Counted from the stretch's first letter, positions 1 to 8,617 are shown. The stretch is 45,970 nucleotides of DNA from DASPKX01 sp035627835 (GCA_035627835.1 DASPKX010000131.1:1-45970); one strand, 5' to 3'. Numbers and translations are program-made. The notes: generated from the sequence alone by a model not told the origin.

Positions 1-491
1 AGGTTGCGGTCCAAGCTGAGCAAGCTTTGAGGAGCGGTTTCGTTAGCGTTGATGTTCAACGCATAGCTAACAGCTTTGTTCTTGTAAGTGTTGGTGAGCA
101 TGTAGCCCTGGAAGCTTGGGGCTTCGTTGCGCTGGTCGGAAGGGCAAACCACGATCTTCGGGGTGCTCAACTCGTTGGAGAGAACGCCGTAGTGGTAGTA
201 GGTCATGTTGTGGGAGTTGCCACCGTTGCCGGGAGCGGTCAACACGTCCTGGGAACCGCCAGCATTCGTGGCAACCTGCATTGGGAACTTGTCCTCGTTG
301 TCAGTCGCGAAGATGCGGAAGCCCAAGCCGACGTTCTTGAGGTTGTTCACGCACTTGATGCGCTGGGCCTTGGCTTTCGCGTTCGAGAGGGCTGGCAGGA
401 GCATGCCCGCGAGAATCGCGATGATGGCAATGACGACTAGCAACTCAATCAGAGTGAAAGCCCCATCTTTTTTACGTAAAACACTGTTCAT
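1..491 (-). CDS. Prepilin-like N-methylation domain protein (3' end outside window)
   Basis: The reading frame opens at ATG 491 and is still open at base 1, so only the first 163 codons are present. The N-terminus is a short basic leader followed by GAFTLIELLVVIAIIAILAG, a type IV prepilin/pseudopilin methylation motif with a conserved Glu five residues after the cleavage site and a long hydrophobic helix. After it come a lysine/alanine-rich stretch, CVNNLKNVGLGFRIFATDNE and a Cys-Pro-Ser-Asp segment. This layout is typical of the large prepilin-like families in Verrucomicrobiota and Planctomycetota, whose members are probably exported and anchored through the helix. The H-X9-DG tail expected in this family would lie outside the window. 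A good promoter sits about 30 nt upstream. The substrate or filament it serves is unknown. Confidence 0.9.
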   Translation of the reverse strand, partial: MNSVLRKKDGAFTLIELLVVIAIIAILAGMLLPALSNAKAKAQRIKCVNNLKNVGLGFRIFATDNEDKFPMQVATNAGGSQDVLTAPGNGGNSHNMTYYHYGVLSNELSTPKIVVCPSDQRNEAPSFQGYMLTNTYKNKAVSYALNINANETAPQSLLSLDRN

Positions 492-793
492 ACAATTTTG
501 GTTACTTTGGGTTACGGTTCGAGCACTCTAATTAAACCTTTTCGAGTGTCAACGACTTTTCAGGAGCTTTTTAGCACAGGCAGCGCCAGCCTTCCCCAAC
601 CCCGTCCTCATGCGGCATTTTCCTTAATTTTCCGCGAAATATGCGTCCCATTCGCGCATGGAGCGTGAGGGCAACACGCACGTCGTGATCGTACATTAGG
701 TGTGCTACGCGAAACCCTTCCTCCAACGCAATTTCTTCCCATCCTCTGGACTTTTTCATCGACAATTCCGGCCTGGTTCCGTCCATCTAAACC
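492..793. other. Divergent intergenic region, about 300 nt
   Basis: This gap lies between the minus-strand prepilin-like gene and the plus-strand EboE-like gene. Apart from the candidate promoter at 525-552 I see no convincing gene, RNA or repeat. Short open frames here have no recognisable product and no start signal. Confidence 0.6.
525..552 (-). promoter_or_regulatory. Candidate sigma70 promoter for the prepilin-like gene
   Basis: On the minus strand a perfect TTGACA (552-547) is followed after 16 nt by TAGAGT (530-525), which matches TATAAT at four positions. The predicted start near 518 gives a leader of roughly 27 nt before ATG 491. The call is by pattern only. Confidence 0.5.
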
Positions 794-1960
794 ATGCGGC
801 TCAATCACAGCATTCACCTGGCGTACTGCACGAACATCCATCGCGGCGAAACGTGGGCGGAAACCTTCCAGAACCTGAAAACCCACACGTTGGCAGTGCG
901 CGACCGAGTTGCTAAAGGCGAGCCTTTCGCAATCGGCTTGCGCCTGGGGGTGAACGCGGCCAGCGAATTGAAAGTCCCCGCCCGCCTGGGAGAATTCCGC
1001 GCGTGGCTCGATCAAGAAAACTGCTACGTATTCACCATCAACGGCTTTCCGTACGGGCAGTTCCACGGAACGCGGGTCAAGGAGCAGGTGTATGCGCCTG
1101 ACTGGACCACGCGCGAGCGCGTCGAATACACCATGAACTTGTTCGACATCCTCGCTGAAATCACACCAGCAGGAGTCGAAGGGAGCGTCAGCACCGTGCC
1201 GTGCTCGTATAAAGAGTTTATCACCAGCCCAGAGCAGGAAAGGGCCATTCGCCAGAATTTGTGGGAAGTCGTTGAGCGTCTTGACGCTCTCTCCAAATCA
1301 AGCGGTAAAGACCTCCACCTTGGCCTTGAGCCTGAGCCGCTCTGCTATTTGGAAACCAGCGCCGAAACCGTGCGCTTCTTTCAGCAGATGCGCGCGGATC
1401 GCCCCGAAGATGATCGAATCGCGCGCCGACTGGGAGTGAACTACGACGCCTGCCACCTCGCTGTTGAGTTTGAGAAAGCGAGCGAAGCCATTGAGGCCTT
1501 TCGCCATGAAGGAATTCGGCTGAGCAAGCTCCACTTCAGTTCAGCTTTAAAAGTCGTTCCGACTGCGGAGAATCGCCAGAAGCTCAAGAAGTTCATTGAT
1601 CCAGTTTACTTTCATCAAGTCATTGAGAAGCGAGGCAACCAGCCACTCCGCCGGATTCGCGACCTGGACGACGCCCTGGCTAAACAACCCTCTCCGAATG
1701 CTTCCGAACTAGAGTGGCGCATCCACTTCCATGTTCCCCTTCACCACCAACCTGAGGGAGCCTTTGGCACCACAGCGGATCACCTGCGGGAATTAATGGA
1801 TGAACTCGCCGCCGACCCCCGGATGTGTAGCCACATTGAAATGGAGACCTACACGTGGGAAGTTCTGCCTGAGGAGCTTAAACGGCCTGTGGTTGACTCT
1901 TTGGTCAGTGAATATGAATGGACGCTGGGGGCGATGCGGCAACGAGGCCTGGCCCGCTGA
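794..1960 (+). CDS. eboE: EboE-like TIM-barrel protein (metabolite traffic protein family)
   Basis: This 388-aa protein begins MRLNHSIHLAYCTNIHRGE, the typical opening of EboE-type TIM-barrel proteins related to xylose isomerase/AP endonuclease 2. Further support comes from the NGFPYG stretch near residue 85, a GLEPEPLCYLET segment near 180, NYDACHLAVEFE near 215 and a C-terminal HIEMETYTWEVLP. The His/Glu/Asp residues in these segments are plausible metal ligands. In known ebo clusters EboE accompanies EboA-D and a UbiA-type prenyltransferase and is linked to moving secondary metabolites to the periplasm; its exact reaction is not established. No other ebo gene is in this window. An in-frame stop at 788-790 fixes ATG 794 as the start. 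No clear ribosome binding site is present. Confidence 0.8.
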   Translation: MRLNHSIHLAYCTNIHRGETWAETFQNLKTHTLAVRDRVAKGEPFAIGLRLGVNAASELKVPARLGEFRAWLDQENCYVFTINGFPYGQFHGTRVKEQVYAPDWTTRERVEYTMNLFDILAEITPAGVEGSVSTVPCSYKEFITSPEQERAIRQNLWEVVERLDALSKSSGKDLHLGLEPEPLCYLETSAETVRFFQQMRADRPEDDRIARRLGVNYDACHLAVEFEKASEAIEAFRHEGIRLSKLHFSSALKVVPTAENRQKLKKFIDPVYFHQVIEKRGNQPLRRIRDLDDALAKQPSPNASELEWRIHFHVPLHHQPEGAFGTTADHLRELMDELAADPRMCSHIEMETYTWEVLPEELKRPVVDSLVSEYEWTLGAMRQRGLAR

Positions 1961-2031
1961 CACCTTGCCGTTGTTGAATACCTGCCCTGAGTGCTCGTCT
2001 AAATCTTCAGTTGAGTTCAAAGGACTCGCAT

Positions 2032-2541
2032 ATGAAGAAGATCGTTTCAGCAGTTGCAGCTCTGGCCGTCGCTAGCGCGACTTTCACCCCAAACGCCCAT
2101 GCGGGCGACCGCGAATGGGCGACTGCCGGAAAGGTGATGGCCGGCGTGGGCGCGGGCTTGCTGCTTGCCAAGGCGTTTGAGCCTGCTCCGACAGTGGTTC
2201 ACACGACGACGTACGTGCAACAGCCTGTTGTCGTGAGCCAACCGGCGCCAGTCGTCGTTCAGCACACGGTTCCTGCCGCGCCTGTGGTAGCGCCTGCGCC
2301 TGTGGTGGGTGTGCAACCTTCTTACGTGGTCGTGCAACAACCCGTTTACGTGCAGCCAGCTCCTGTGTATGTGCCTGCGCCAGCGCCGGTTTACGTTGCA
2401 GCCCCCGCGCCAGTCTATGTTGCGCCACCTCCAGTTTACTACCGCCCTCCGGTGTCTTTCCATTTCTCCTTCGGCCATGGCCACCATCATCACTGGCACC
2501 ACCGCCATCATCACCATGGCCACCATCGGGGTCGCTGGTAA
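2032..2541 (+). CDS. Exported His-rich protein with Pro-Val-Tyr repeats
   Basis: The 169-aa product has a clear signal peptide (basic MKK, hydrophobic core, cleavage after AHA near residue 24) and a glycine-rich hydrophobic segment near residues 35-48. The centre (about 55-140) is a low-complexity array of Pro/Val/Gln/Tyr units such as QQPVYV and PAPVYV. The last 27 residues contain 13 histidines, so metal binding is possible, but that is inference. ATG 2032 is preferred over an in-frame TTG at 2011 because the signal peptide begins there and AAAGGA lies about 8 nt upstream. It is followed by a strong terminator. I do not recognise a named family; such proteins recur in Verrucomicrobiota. An envelope or outer-surface role is plausible. 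Confidence 0.75.
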   Translation: MKKIVSAVAALAVASATFTPNAHAGDREWATAGKVMAGVGAGLLLAKAFEPAPTVVHTTTYVQQPVVVSQPAPVVVQHTVPAAPVVAPAPVVGVQPSYVVVQQPVYVQPAPVYVPAPAPVYVAAPAPVYVAPPPVYYRPPVSFHFSFGHGHHHHWHHRHHHHGHHRGRW

Positions 2542-2569
2542 TCTCGCGCTAATTTAATGAATGGTTACG

Positions 2570-2600
2570 AACCCCGCTCAGTGAGCGGGGTTTTTCTTTT
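2570..2600 (+). terminator. Rho-independent terminator after the His-rich gene
   Basis: A perfect GC-rich inverted repeat (ACCCCGCTC / GAGCGGGGT) with a 3-nt loop is followed by TTTTCTTTT. It lies about 30 nt after the stop codon at 2541. Confidence 0.9.
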
Positions 2601-2662
2601 GGGGGAGAGGGGCTTTAGACGAATCAGTTCGTCTCGTGAACGGCAGCAACGGCTGCCGAAGG

Positions 2663-2751
2663 TGGCGGAGAGAGGGGGATTCGAACCCCCGTTACCTTTT
2701 GGGTAATCACGCTTTCCAGGCGTGCGCCTTAAACCACTCAGCCATCTCTCC
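2663..2751 (-). tRNA. serT-like tRNA-Ser(GGA): tRNA-Ser (anticodon GGA)
   Basis: Read on the minus strand from 2751, the 7-bp acceptor stem GGAGAGA pairs with TCTCTCC near 2667-2673. The D-arm contains GGCTGAGTGGTTTAAGGC, the anticodon loop CTGGAAA carries GGA, and a class II variable arm is followed by a T-arm with GGTTCGAATCC. The discriminator base is G (2666) and CCA is encoded at 2665-2663. Length is 89 nt including CCA. It decodes UCC/UCU serine codons. No integrase gene or duplicated 3' end suggestive of an attachment site is visible nearby. Confidence 0.95.
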
Positions 2752-2767
2752 ACGAAGGCAGGCAAAA

Positions 2768-2796
2768 ACCATAGACCGGCAAAACGTCATTGGCAA
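2768..2796 (-). promoter_or_regulatory. Candidate tRNA-Ser promoter
   Basis: On the minus strand TTGCCA (2796-2791) and TATGGT (2773-2768) are spaced by 17 nt, with the -10 box about 16 nt before the tRNA 5' end. Part of the -35 region falls inside a 9-bp inverted repeat at 2793-2821. Confidence 0.45.
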
Positions 2797-2939
2797 TGCC
2801 CGACCGCAGGTTGGGCATTGCTGACTGTGATGCGCGTGTGCTCCGATTGAGAAAGGGATCTGAGCAGGGTGCGCCTTCAAACGCACACTCTTGCTCATTT
2901 TGGGAAATCTGCGCTAATCGTAAGCAGACTCAGCCCCTT

Positions 2940-3818
2940 ATGCGCCTTCACCCATCCACCCCGCGCCGCCTCCACTCCTGCCAGAGCAGAGGGTTCACCC
3001 TAATCGAACTGCTGGTTGTCATCGCCATCATCGCGATCCTTGCTGGCATGCTTCTGCCAGCGATCAGCAAAGCGAAAGCAAAGGGCCAAGGCATCTTCTG
3101 CATGAACAACACCAAGCAGCTGATGCTCGCCTGGCGCATGTACGTTGACGACAATGATGATAAGGTGCCTTTCGCGTATGCTCCACCAGACCCATCCCAT
3201 CCAAATTATTACAAAGCATGGACGCAAGGGGTGCTCGATTGGAGCCCGGCCAATCAAGCGAACTGGAACGTGACCAACACGCTCGCGCACGGCCAGATAT
3301 GGAAATACACCGGCAATGCGGCTTCAATTTACCAGTGCCCGGCGGACATTTACACCGTGCCGCCTAGCTCAGGCCCGTACCGTGGCCAACCAACCCGGCG
3401 CGCTCGCAGCAATTCAATGAACGCCTGGGTCGGAATGAACCAAGGCGATTACACATGGTTCGGGGGCACTGCCTATCGACGTTTCATGAAGATGGCCGAC
3501 ATGGTGGCTCCAGGTCCTTCAAGGACATGGATCTTTGTCGATGAGCACCCGGACAGCATGAACGATGGCTTCTTCGTTATCGATATGAACCCATATCCCA
3601 CTGGAACCCCAGTGCTGCCAGACGTTCCCGCGAGCTTCCATAACGGCGCTTGCGGTTTTGCCTTTGCGGACGGCCATTCCGAGATTCACAAGTGGACGGA
3701 TGCCCGAACGAAGTTTCCAGTAAAGAAGGCCGCCTTGCCTGCACGCAATCACGCTGGGAACCGGGACATCACTGAGTGGTTTTGGAAAACAACCACGTCG
3801 CGCTTCGATGGAAGGTAA
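2940..3818 (+). CDS. Prepilin-like protein with H-X9-DG C-terminal motif
   Basis: The 292-aa product has a basic leader, then RGFTLIELLVVIAIIAILAG near residues 17-36, the prepilin methylation/cleavage site and transmembrane helix. It continues with an Ala/Lys segment and CMNNTKQLMLAWRMYVDDND. Near the C-terminus, FHNGACGFAFADGH is an exact H-X9-DG motif, which defines this Planctomycetota/Verrucomicrobiota family. It is a paralogue of the partial gene at the left window edge: the two hydrophobic segments are nearly identical. ATG 2940 is chosen over an in-frame upstream start at 2790, because the upstream residues show no leader character and that region belongs to the tRNA promoter. Its stop is 9 nt from the convergent GT2 gene. 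Its role is unknown, probably surface-exposed or secretion-associated. Confidence 0.9.
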   Translation: MRLHPSTPRRLHSCQSRGFTLIELLVVIAIIAILAGMLLPAISKAKAKGQGIFCMNNTKQLMLAWRMYVDDNDDKVPFAYAPPDPSHPNYYKAWTQGVLDWSPANQANWNVTNTLAHGQIWKYTGNAASIYQCPADIYTVPPSSGPYRGQPTRRARSNSMNAWVGMNQGDYTWFGGTAYRRFMKMADMVAPGPSRTWIFVDEHPDSMNDGFFVIDMNPYPTGTPVLPDVPASFHNGACGFAFADGHSEIHKWTDARTKFPVKKAALPARNHAGNRDITEWFWKTTTSRFDGR

Positions 3819-3827
3819 CGGACCGTT

Positions 3828-4571
3828 TTATTCCTGCCTAAGCAGCTTGTACTTCAAGTACGCCTCCGCAGCCGCATACCTCGCTATGCGGAAGCCGAGC
3901 CTGCCGTCTAGAAACCCCAGGCGAAGGATGTAGGCGCGGAGGAAACGAAAGAAGCCGTGGGCCAGCGGCGCCAGCGCGGACACTCGCCTCCCCTGCTCTC
4001 GCTGGCTCTCGGCCCAAAGCCGCGCATATTTCTGGCACCGCTCCCAATGGTCTATAGCGTCCCGGAATGAGTAGTGATAAAGCTCGCCTCGGAGCGAAAC
4101 GACTTCCCCGGGCATCTCCAAGCGTTCGTGGACTTTGCCGCCGGCAAACTTCGCCCCTGCTCTGCGGAAGAGGCGAACGAGCCGGTCAGGATACCAGTCT
4201 CCATGGCGGATCCATTTGCCCTCATATTGCACAACGCGAGAGATGCTGTAGCCGCCAACGCGCGACGGCGCCCCCGTTGCCTTCAGCGCTTGAATCTCAT
4301 TCCGCAATTCGGCTGAGAGTTCTTCGTCCGCGTCGAGGCTGAATATCCACTCATGTTGCGCCGAGGCCAGCGCGAGATTCTTTTGCCCGACATACCCAAG
4401 CCACTCCTGCTCAATCCATCGTGCGTTGAAGCGCTCGGCAATGCTCTTTGTCGCATCCACGCTGCCGGAATCCACGACCACGATCTCATCCGCAATGTGC
4501 TGAACACTCGACAAGGCTCGCGCGAGATTGGCCTCTTCGTTCAGGGTAATTATGCAAACCGAAATCTTCAT
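3828..4571 (-). CDS. Glycosyltransferase family 2 (WaaE/KdtX-like)
   Basis: This 247-aa protein begins MKISVCIITLNEEANLARAL, followed by EIVVVDSGSVDATKSIAE and a FSLDADEELS segment holding the metal-binding DxD near residue 90. These are hallmarks of the GT-A fold, and the sequence best resembles LPS-core glucosyltransferases of the WaaE/KdtX type. The C-terminal half is rich in Trp and Arg and probably membrane-peripheral. ATG 4571 overlaps the stop of the upstream GT4 gene in an ATGA, so translation is probably coupled. The pair probably adds sugars to a cell-surface glycolipid or glycan at the cytoplasmic face. The acceptor is unknown. Confidence 0.88.
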   Translation of the reverse strand: MKISVCIITLNEEANLARALSSVQHIADEIVVVDSGSVDATKSIAERFNARWIEQEWLGYVGQKNLALASAQHEWIFSLDADEELSAELRNEIQALKATGAPSRVGGYSISRVVQYEGKWIRHGDWYPDRLVRLFRRAGAKFAGGKVHERLEMPGEVVSLRGELYHYSFRDAIDHWERCQKYARLWAESQREQGRRVSALAPLAHGFFRFLRAYILRLGFLDGRLGFRIARYAAAEAYLKYKLLRQE

Positions 4572-5659
4572 TTCGCGTTGGCGTTTCTTCGCTCCGCTGC
4601 CGCGAGTTCCAGGACTTGAACCGTTTGCGCCACATTGCGTTCCAGGGAAAGGTCGCACCCTGCTCTGACCCGCTGCTTTCGCCCCGCCCAGTATGCCAAA
4701 CGCTCCACGATGGTTGTGATGTCACGCGGGTCTCTAATTACAGACCCGTTCACGCCCTCCTCTAAAACTTCCGCAGCGCCATTGCTGGAAGACGTAATCA
4801 CCGGCAACCCAGCGGCAAGGGCTTCAAAGCAGACGTTTGCTGAAGGTTCGTATATCGGTGGGAAGAGGAACAGGTCAGAGGCTGCATAGGCCACCTCCAC
4901 CTCCCGCAGGACTCCGGCGTATGTGACGCCGCTCACGTGGAAGGGTGGGTTTCCTTTGCCGACCACAAGCATCTTTGCGTCGCGAGCAGAAGATCGGAAT
5001 CTCCCAAAGGCTTCCAACGCGAAGCTCAGCCCCTTGCGCTCCCAACCGGACCCGACGAATAGAATCACGCAGTCGCGTTCGCCAAAGCCGAAACGGCTGC
5101 GCGCAGCAGCACGATCCACCGAAGCAAAGCGCGGCAGTTCGATGCCGTTGCGAACCAGGTGAATGCGTTCGTCAGGATAATTGAAGCGTTCCACGATCTC
5201 CTTCCGCACCATCTCCGAGTTCACGATCACTCTGCGAGTCGCCCGCAAACTGAACGTCTCCCGCTCCAGTTCGCGCATCGTGCGATGAAAACCACCCCAA
5301 CCGATAAAGGGCTTCCGCCATGCAGGCGCGTGCTTGCGCCGCTGCTCAAGCCAGACCGCATGCACGCCATCACCCGCGCGGTATACGTCCTGCGCAATCG
5401 TTCGTTCGAGGCTGAACACACAGTCCCATGAGCCTTCCGCGAGCTTCGCCTGCACGGCTTCCGCAAAGACGCGGGGAGCCGCGGCACGTGAGCCGGCGGC
5501 ATGGACTTGATGAAACGTAATGCCCGCAGCCGCTTCCCAATTCTGCGCGAAGAGGTGAACCTCATGGCCCCCCTGTTGCAAAGCCCCAAGCAAGCGCTGG
5601 AGATAAAGCTCAGCGCCACCGGAAGTGGAGAAGTTGCGGCGGATCAAGGCTACTTTCAC
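4568..5659 (-). CDS. Glycosyltransferase family 4 (WaaG-like)
   Basis: The 363-aa product starts with a GTG codon (MKVALIRRNFSTSGGAELYL), giving the N-terminal Rossmann domain of a GT-B enzyme with the GGAE loop. The C-terminal domain has ILFVGSGWERKGLSFALEAF and PPIYEPSANVCFEALAAGLP, the EX7E-type nucleotide-sugar binding region, then PVITSSSNGAAEVL. It resembles LPS-core or capsule retaining glycosyltransferases. It starts 4 nt after the porin stop and ends in a 4-nt overlap with the GT2 gene, which places it in the long minus-strand operon. Donor and acceptor cannot be deduced from sequence. Confidence 0.9.
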   Translation of the reverse strand: MKVALIRRNFSTSGGAELYLQRLLGALQQGGHEVHLFAQNWEAAAGITFHQVHAAGSRAAAPRVFAEAVQAKLAEGSWDCVFSLERTIAQDVYRAGDGVHAVWLEQRRKHAPAWRKPFIGWGGFHRTMRELERETFSLRATRRVIVNSEMVRKEIVERFNYPDERIHLVRNGIELPRFASVDRAAARSRFGFGERDCVILFVGSGWERKGLSFALEAFGRFRSSARDAKMLVVGKGNPPFHVSGVTYAGVLREVEVAYAASDLFLFPPIYEPSANVCFEALAAGLPVITSSSNGAAEVLEEGVNGSVIRDPRDITTIVERLAYWAGRKQRVRAGCDLSLERNVAQTVQVLELAAAERRNANAK

Positions 5660-5663
5660 ACGC

Positions 5664-6911
5664 CTAGAACTTAACGGTGAGTTGCGCAGCTATCAGCTGA
5701 TCACCTTGCTGAGGAGCCCCACTGTGCTCACGTGTGAAGCTGTACTGGAGCTTGGCTTGAAGGTGCCGGTTATGGCGGTAGCCCAGGGCAGCATCGATGC
5801 GCCAAAGGTCATCGTCCCACTCTTCACTCGAGCCGGCGCTGTTGCGAACGTCGTCGAAGAGTTGCTGATTCCAGCGGCCAGCCACAAACCAATGAGCGCC
5901 AAGCTTGCGCTTCGCTTCCAAAAAGTAAGCAAGTGAATCGGCATCCCCAACCGCAGGCGTTTCGAATCGGCTCGCCATGGCCTCCCCCCAGATTTGCCAA
6001 TGATGCCAGGCGTAGCTGACATCAGAGCCAATTGTGATTTGCCGATAATCGTCCAGCGTGCGGGCGTTGGCGGTGAAGCCGGGCGTTGCTTCAGCAACAG
6101 GAAGGTAGAACGCGCCAACACTGGCGGAGGCGCCGACGTTCCAGGCCGCGCTTGGACGATAACCGAGCCGGCCTGTGAAAGTCGGATGCTCCCAGCTATT
6201 CTCGAGCGGATCCCACGCAGAGGGCCGCGAGGAAAGGCCCGCGTTTTTCACTTCCACGGCGTAATCAAAACGCTCAATCGCGCCGAAGATCGAAGCTCCC
6301 GTGGCATACGATGGTCCCCAGATAATCGGCAGCCAGCCCCGTTTGTTGGTTGGGGCCGCCTTGCGGGCGAGGAACGGGCCGGGAGCAGCCAGCGCGGCTT
6401 GATCCCCCATGATCGTCATGTGCTCGTAAGACAGAGGGGCGTTGATGAAAGGATTGTTCCAAGAATCGTGACGATCCACCCAACGGCCAAAGACTGTCGC
6501 GAACTTGCCGGCCTGAATGTTAATGATCGGCGCCGGCCACGGCGTGTAGCGCACGAAGTATTCATCCGCGCGAATTTCTCCGTCGGGTTCGGCGCCGGGA
6601 TCGAAACCCCGATCAGCCCGCGCCTGCACGAACATGTAGAAATGTTTTCCAAGGTTCGCGTCGAGAAATAACGAGAGGCGCGGGTTGAAGAAGAAGTCGT
6701 CATCCTCGAAAAGGAGCGCAGGCGAAGGCTGCTCCACATAATAGCCCTCGATGTCGAGCAAACCACTCACATCCGCGCGCATGGCTCCGTTGCGCGTTTC
6801 GAAATGAAGCGCCTCATCGACGGGCTGTAGCAGATCCGCCGCGCTCAGATGAGCGGCTCCAGCGAGCGCCAGCGAGAGACAATATCCTGCGCTTTTTCGC
6901 AGCAGCGTCAT
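5664..6911 (-). CDS. Outer-membrane beta-barrel porin-like protein
   Basis: The 415-aa protein has a signal peptide (cleavage near residue 24, SAA-D), alternating aromatic and polar strands throughout, and ends with a C-terminal phenylalanine (QLTVKF) as outer-membrane barrels do. Segments such as NPRLSLFLDANLGKHFYMFV, IINIQAGKFATVFGRW and AKLQYSFTREHSG look like amphipathic strands. It resembles phosphate-selective or alginate-export type porins, but the substrate cannot be named. Its ATG overlaps the cyclase stop (ATGA at 6911-6908), so the two are probably translated together. The cupredoxin gene lies just beyond the cyclase gene. A role in metal or oxyanion uptake is possible but not shown. 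Confidence 0.8.
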   Translation of the reverse strand: MTLLRKSAGYCLSLALAGAAHLSAADLLQPVDEALHFETRNGAMRADVSGLLDIEGYYVEQPSPALLFEDDDFFFNPRLSLFLDANLGKHFYMFVQARADRGFDPGAEPDGEIRADEYFVRYTPWPAPIINIQAGKFATVFGRWVDRHDSWNNPFINAPLSYEHMTIMGDQAALAAPGPFLARKAAPTNKRGWLPIIWGPSYATGASIFGAIERFDYAVEVKNAGLSSRPSAWDPLENSWEHPTFTGRLGYRPSAAWNVGASASVGAFYLPVAEATPGFTANARTLDDYRQITIGSDVSYAWHHWQIWGEAMASRFETPAVGDADSLAYFLEAKRKLGAHWFVAGRWNQQLFDDVRNSAGSSEEWDDDLWRIDAALGYRHNRHLQAKLQYSFTREHSGAPQQGDQLIAAQLTVKF

Positions 6912-8614
6912 GAATGAAGCCGCACTTTATAGGTCTGCACGGGCGCAGCAAACCCTTTCAGTTTTACTGGCTCGTTTGAAATCACTTCAAATCCGGAGGG
7001 GAGCGCCGCGCGCGTGGCTTCATCAATCACGATTTCCATCCGCCCAGCCTGGCTGCACAACCGCGCAGCCAAATTAACCCGCTCACCCAGCACCGTATAA
7101 CTCATCCGATCCGAGGAGCCCATTCGCCCAGCAACGACCTGCCCCGAGGCAATGCCGATACCCATCTCGATGGGTCGATTCGATGTGGCGTTCAAGGTTG
7201 CGCGCGCGGCCAGCATCTCCTGCGCGCAGCGAATCGCGCGTTGCGCGTGGTCCGGGTCAGGGCGAGGCGCGCCGAAAACAGCCATGATAAGATCGCCGAC
7301 AAACTTATCCACAATCCCGTTGTGCGCGTAAACCACCTGTGTCAACGGAGCAAAATGGTTGTTCAGCATCTGAATGACCTCCTCCGGCTGCATCCGTTCT
7401 GTAAGCGCGGTGAAACCACGAATATCGCAGAACAGAACCGAGACTTCGCGCAACTCGCCGCCGAGAGATATCTTCCCTGCAATCAATTCCTCAGCGACCG
7501 ATTTGTCCGCGACCAGGTCGAGCACGCTGCGATACTTCTCCTTCATTTCAAGACCGGCCGCCATGGCGTTGAAGGAGGCGCTCAGTTGGCCGACTTCATC
7601 TCGCCCCCGCTCAGTGACACGCACCTCATACTCGCCCTTCGCAATCTTCTCTGTCGCTGATGAAAGTTCTGTAATCGGCTCTGACAGGGTCTTTGCCAGC
7701 ATGAGCCCGATCACGATGCTCGCGATGAGCGCCGCTGCGCCGAGGGCAACCACCGTGGCTTTGAGCTGTGCTTCTGCTTCGCGTTCTGCCCGCGTGGAAA
7801 AAAGAACCACTTGGCGGGCGCTATTCGCGTCGCTTTGGCCGATCCTGGAGGCAAACAAGCGATATTCCTCGCCTTCGTCTGCGACGAGCGCTGAGCGGCC
7901 TCCAGTTTGGGAAAGCTGTTGCGCGAGTTTGCCACCAAGGCCTGGTGGAATATTCGCGGAGAACAATCGTCCGTCCCGCCAAATACCGCTCAACGCCGCA
8001 TCTCCGTCCCCATCGCGCTCTGGCAGCTCCGCCTTAAACCCCAGCGCGATCCCCCCGATGAGAGCATCTTCACTCACATCGATCACCGGCAAATGGATCA
8101 CCTCGATCAACTCCACGGCTCTGCCGTTCGTGTGCGTGAGATAACCCGTGACTGCGTTCGTGATGCCGCTGCTTGATAGTTGAAGCGTGGGCAACCCAGC
8201 GCGCTCATCCAGCGGGGGGATTATTCTTCCCTCTGCGCTGATGACCCGAAAGAAAACCGCCTTGGAAATAATCAGCGCCTTTGCCGCCGGGCTTTCCAGC
8301 TCATTGCGAACCACATTGTACAACACCGCGGCCGCATCAGCGCTGCCAGCATCTTCATTGGCTTCCCGCAGTGTGGCAATAAACCGGACTTGCCTCGTCA
8401 ACGCCGCGCACGCAGCTTGCGCTTGAGAGAGACGCTCCAATCGCTCGCGCTCAAAGCGGGCCACCTCCCGCCTAAAAGCATCCGCAAACAGCGTCTCGTG
8501 AGAGCGCTCAATTTGGCGGGAAGTGAAATACAGAATCGCCGCGGTGATTACCGCCGCGAGGCCGGAGAGCGACAGCAGAAGTTTCCACCGAAAACTTAGG
8601 TCACCCCACCTCAT
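6908..8614 (-). CDS. Membrane sensor adenylate cyclase (CHASE-like / HAMP / class III cyclase)
   Basis: The 568-aa protein has a first membrane helix near residues 12-29, a periplasmic sensor region of about 250 residues, a second helix near 288-307 and a HAMP domain (about 308-360, with the DEVGQLSASFNAMA signature). A class III nucleotide cyclase domain follows from about 388. The metal-binding aspartates lie in LFCDIRGFT (about 396) and FVGDLIMAVFG (about 441). Lys in DKFVGD and the YTVLGERVNLAARL segment favour ATP as substrate, although Glu replaces the Asp usual in LGD. It probably makes cAMP in response to a periplasmic signal. It starts 3 nt after the cupredoxin stop and overlaps the porin start by 4 nt. 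The ligand is unknown; the neighbours suggest a copper or redox cue. Confidence 0.9.
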   Translation of the reverse strand: MRWGDLSFRWKLLLSLSGLAAVITAAILYFTSRQIERSHETLFADAFRREVARFERERLERLSQAQAACAALTRQVRFIATLREANEDAGSADAAAVLYNVVRNELESPAAKALIISKAVFFRVISAEGRIIPPLDERAGLPTLQLSSSGITNAVTGYLTHTNGRAVELIEVIHLPVIDVSEDALIGGIALGFKAELPERDGDGDAALSGIWRDGRLFSANIPPGLGGKLAQQLSQTGGRSALVADEGEEYRLFASRIGQSDANSARQVVLFSTRAEREAEAQLKATVVALGAAALIASIVIGLMLAKTLSEPITELSSATEKIAKGEYEVRVTERGRDEVGQLSASFNAMAAGLEMKEKYRSVLDLVADKSVAEELIAGKISLGGELREVSVLFCDIRGFTALTERMQPEEVIQMLNNHFAPLTQVVYAHNGIVDKFVGDLIMAVFGAPRPDPDHAQRAIRCAQEMLAARATLNATSNRPIEMGIGIASGQVVAGRMGSSDRMSYTVLGERVNLAARLCSQAGRMEIVIDEATRAALPSGFEVISNEPVKLKGFAAPVQTYKVRLHS

Positions 8615-8617
8615 GGT

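Noticed and set aside
2663..2751. tRNA-Ser as an integration site of a mobile element
   Set aside because: No integrase, no duplicated tRNA 3' end and no change in gene character on either side.
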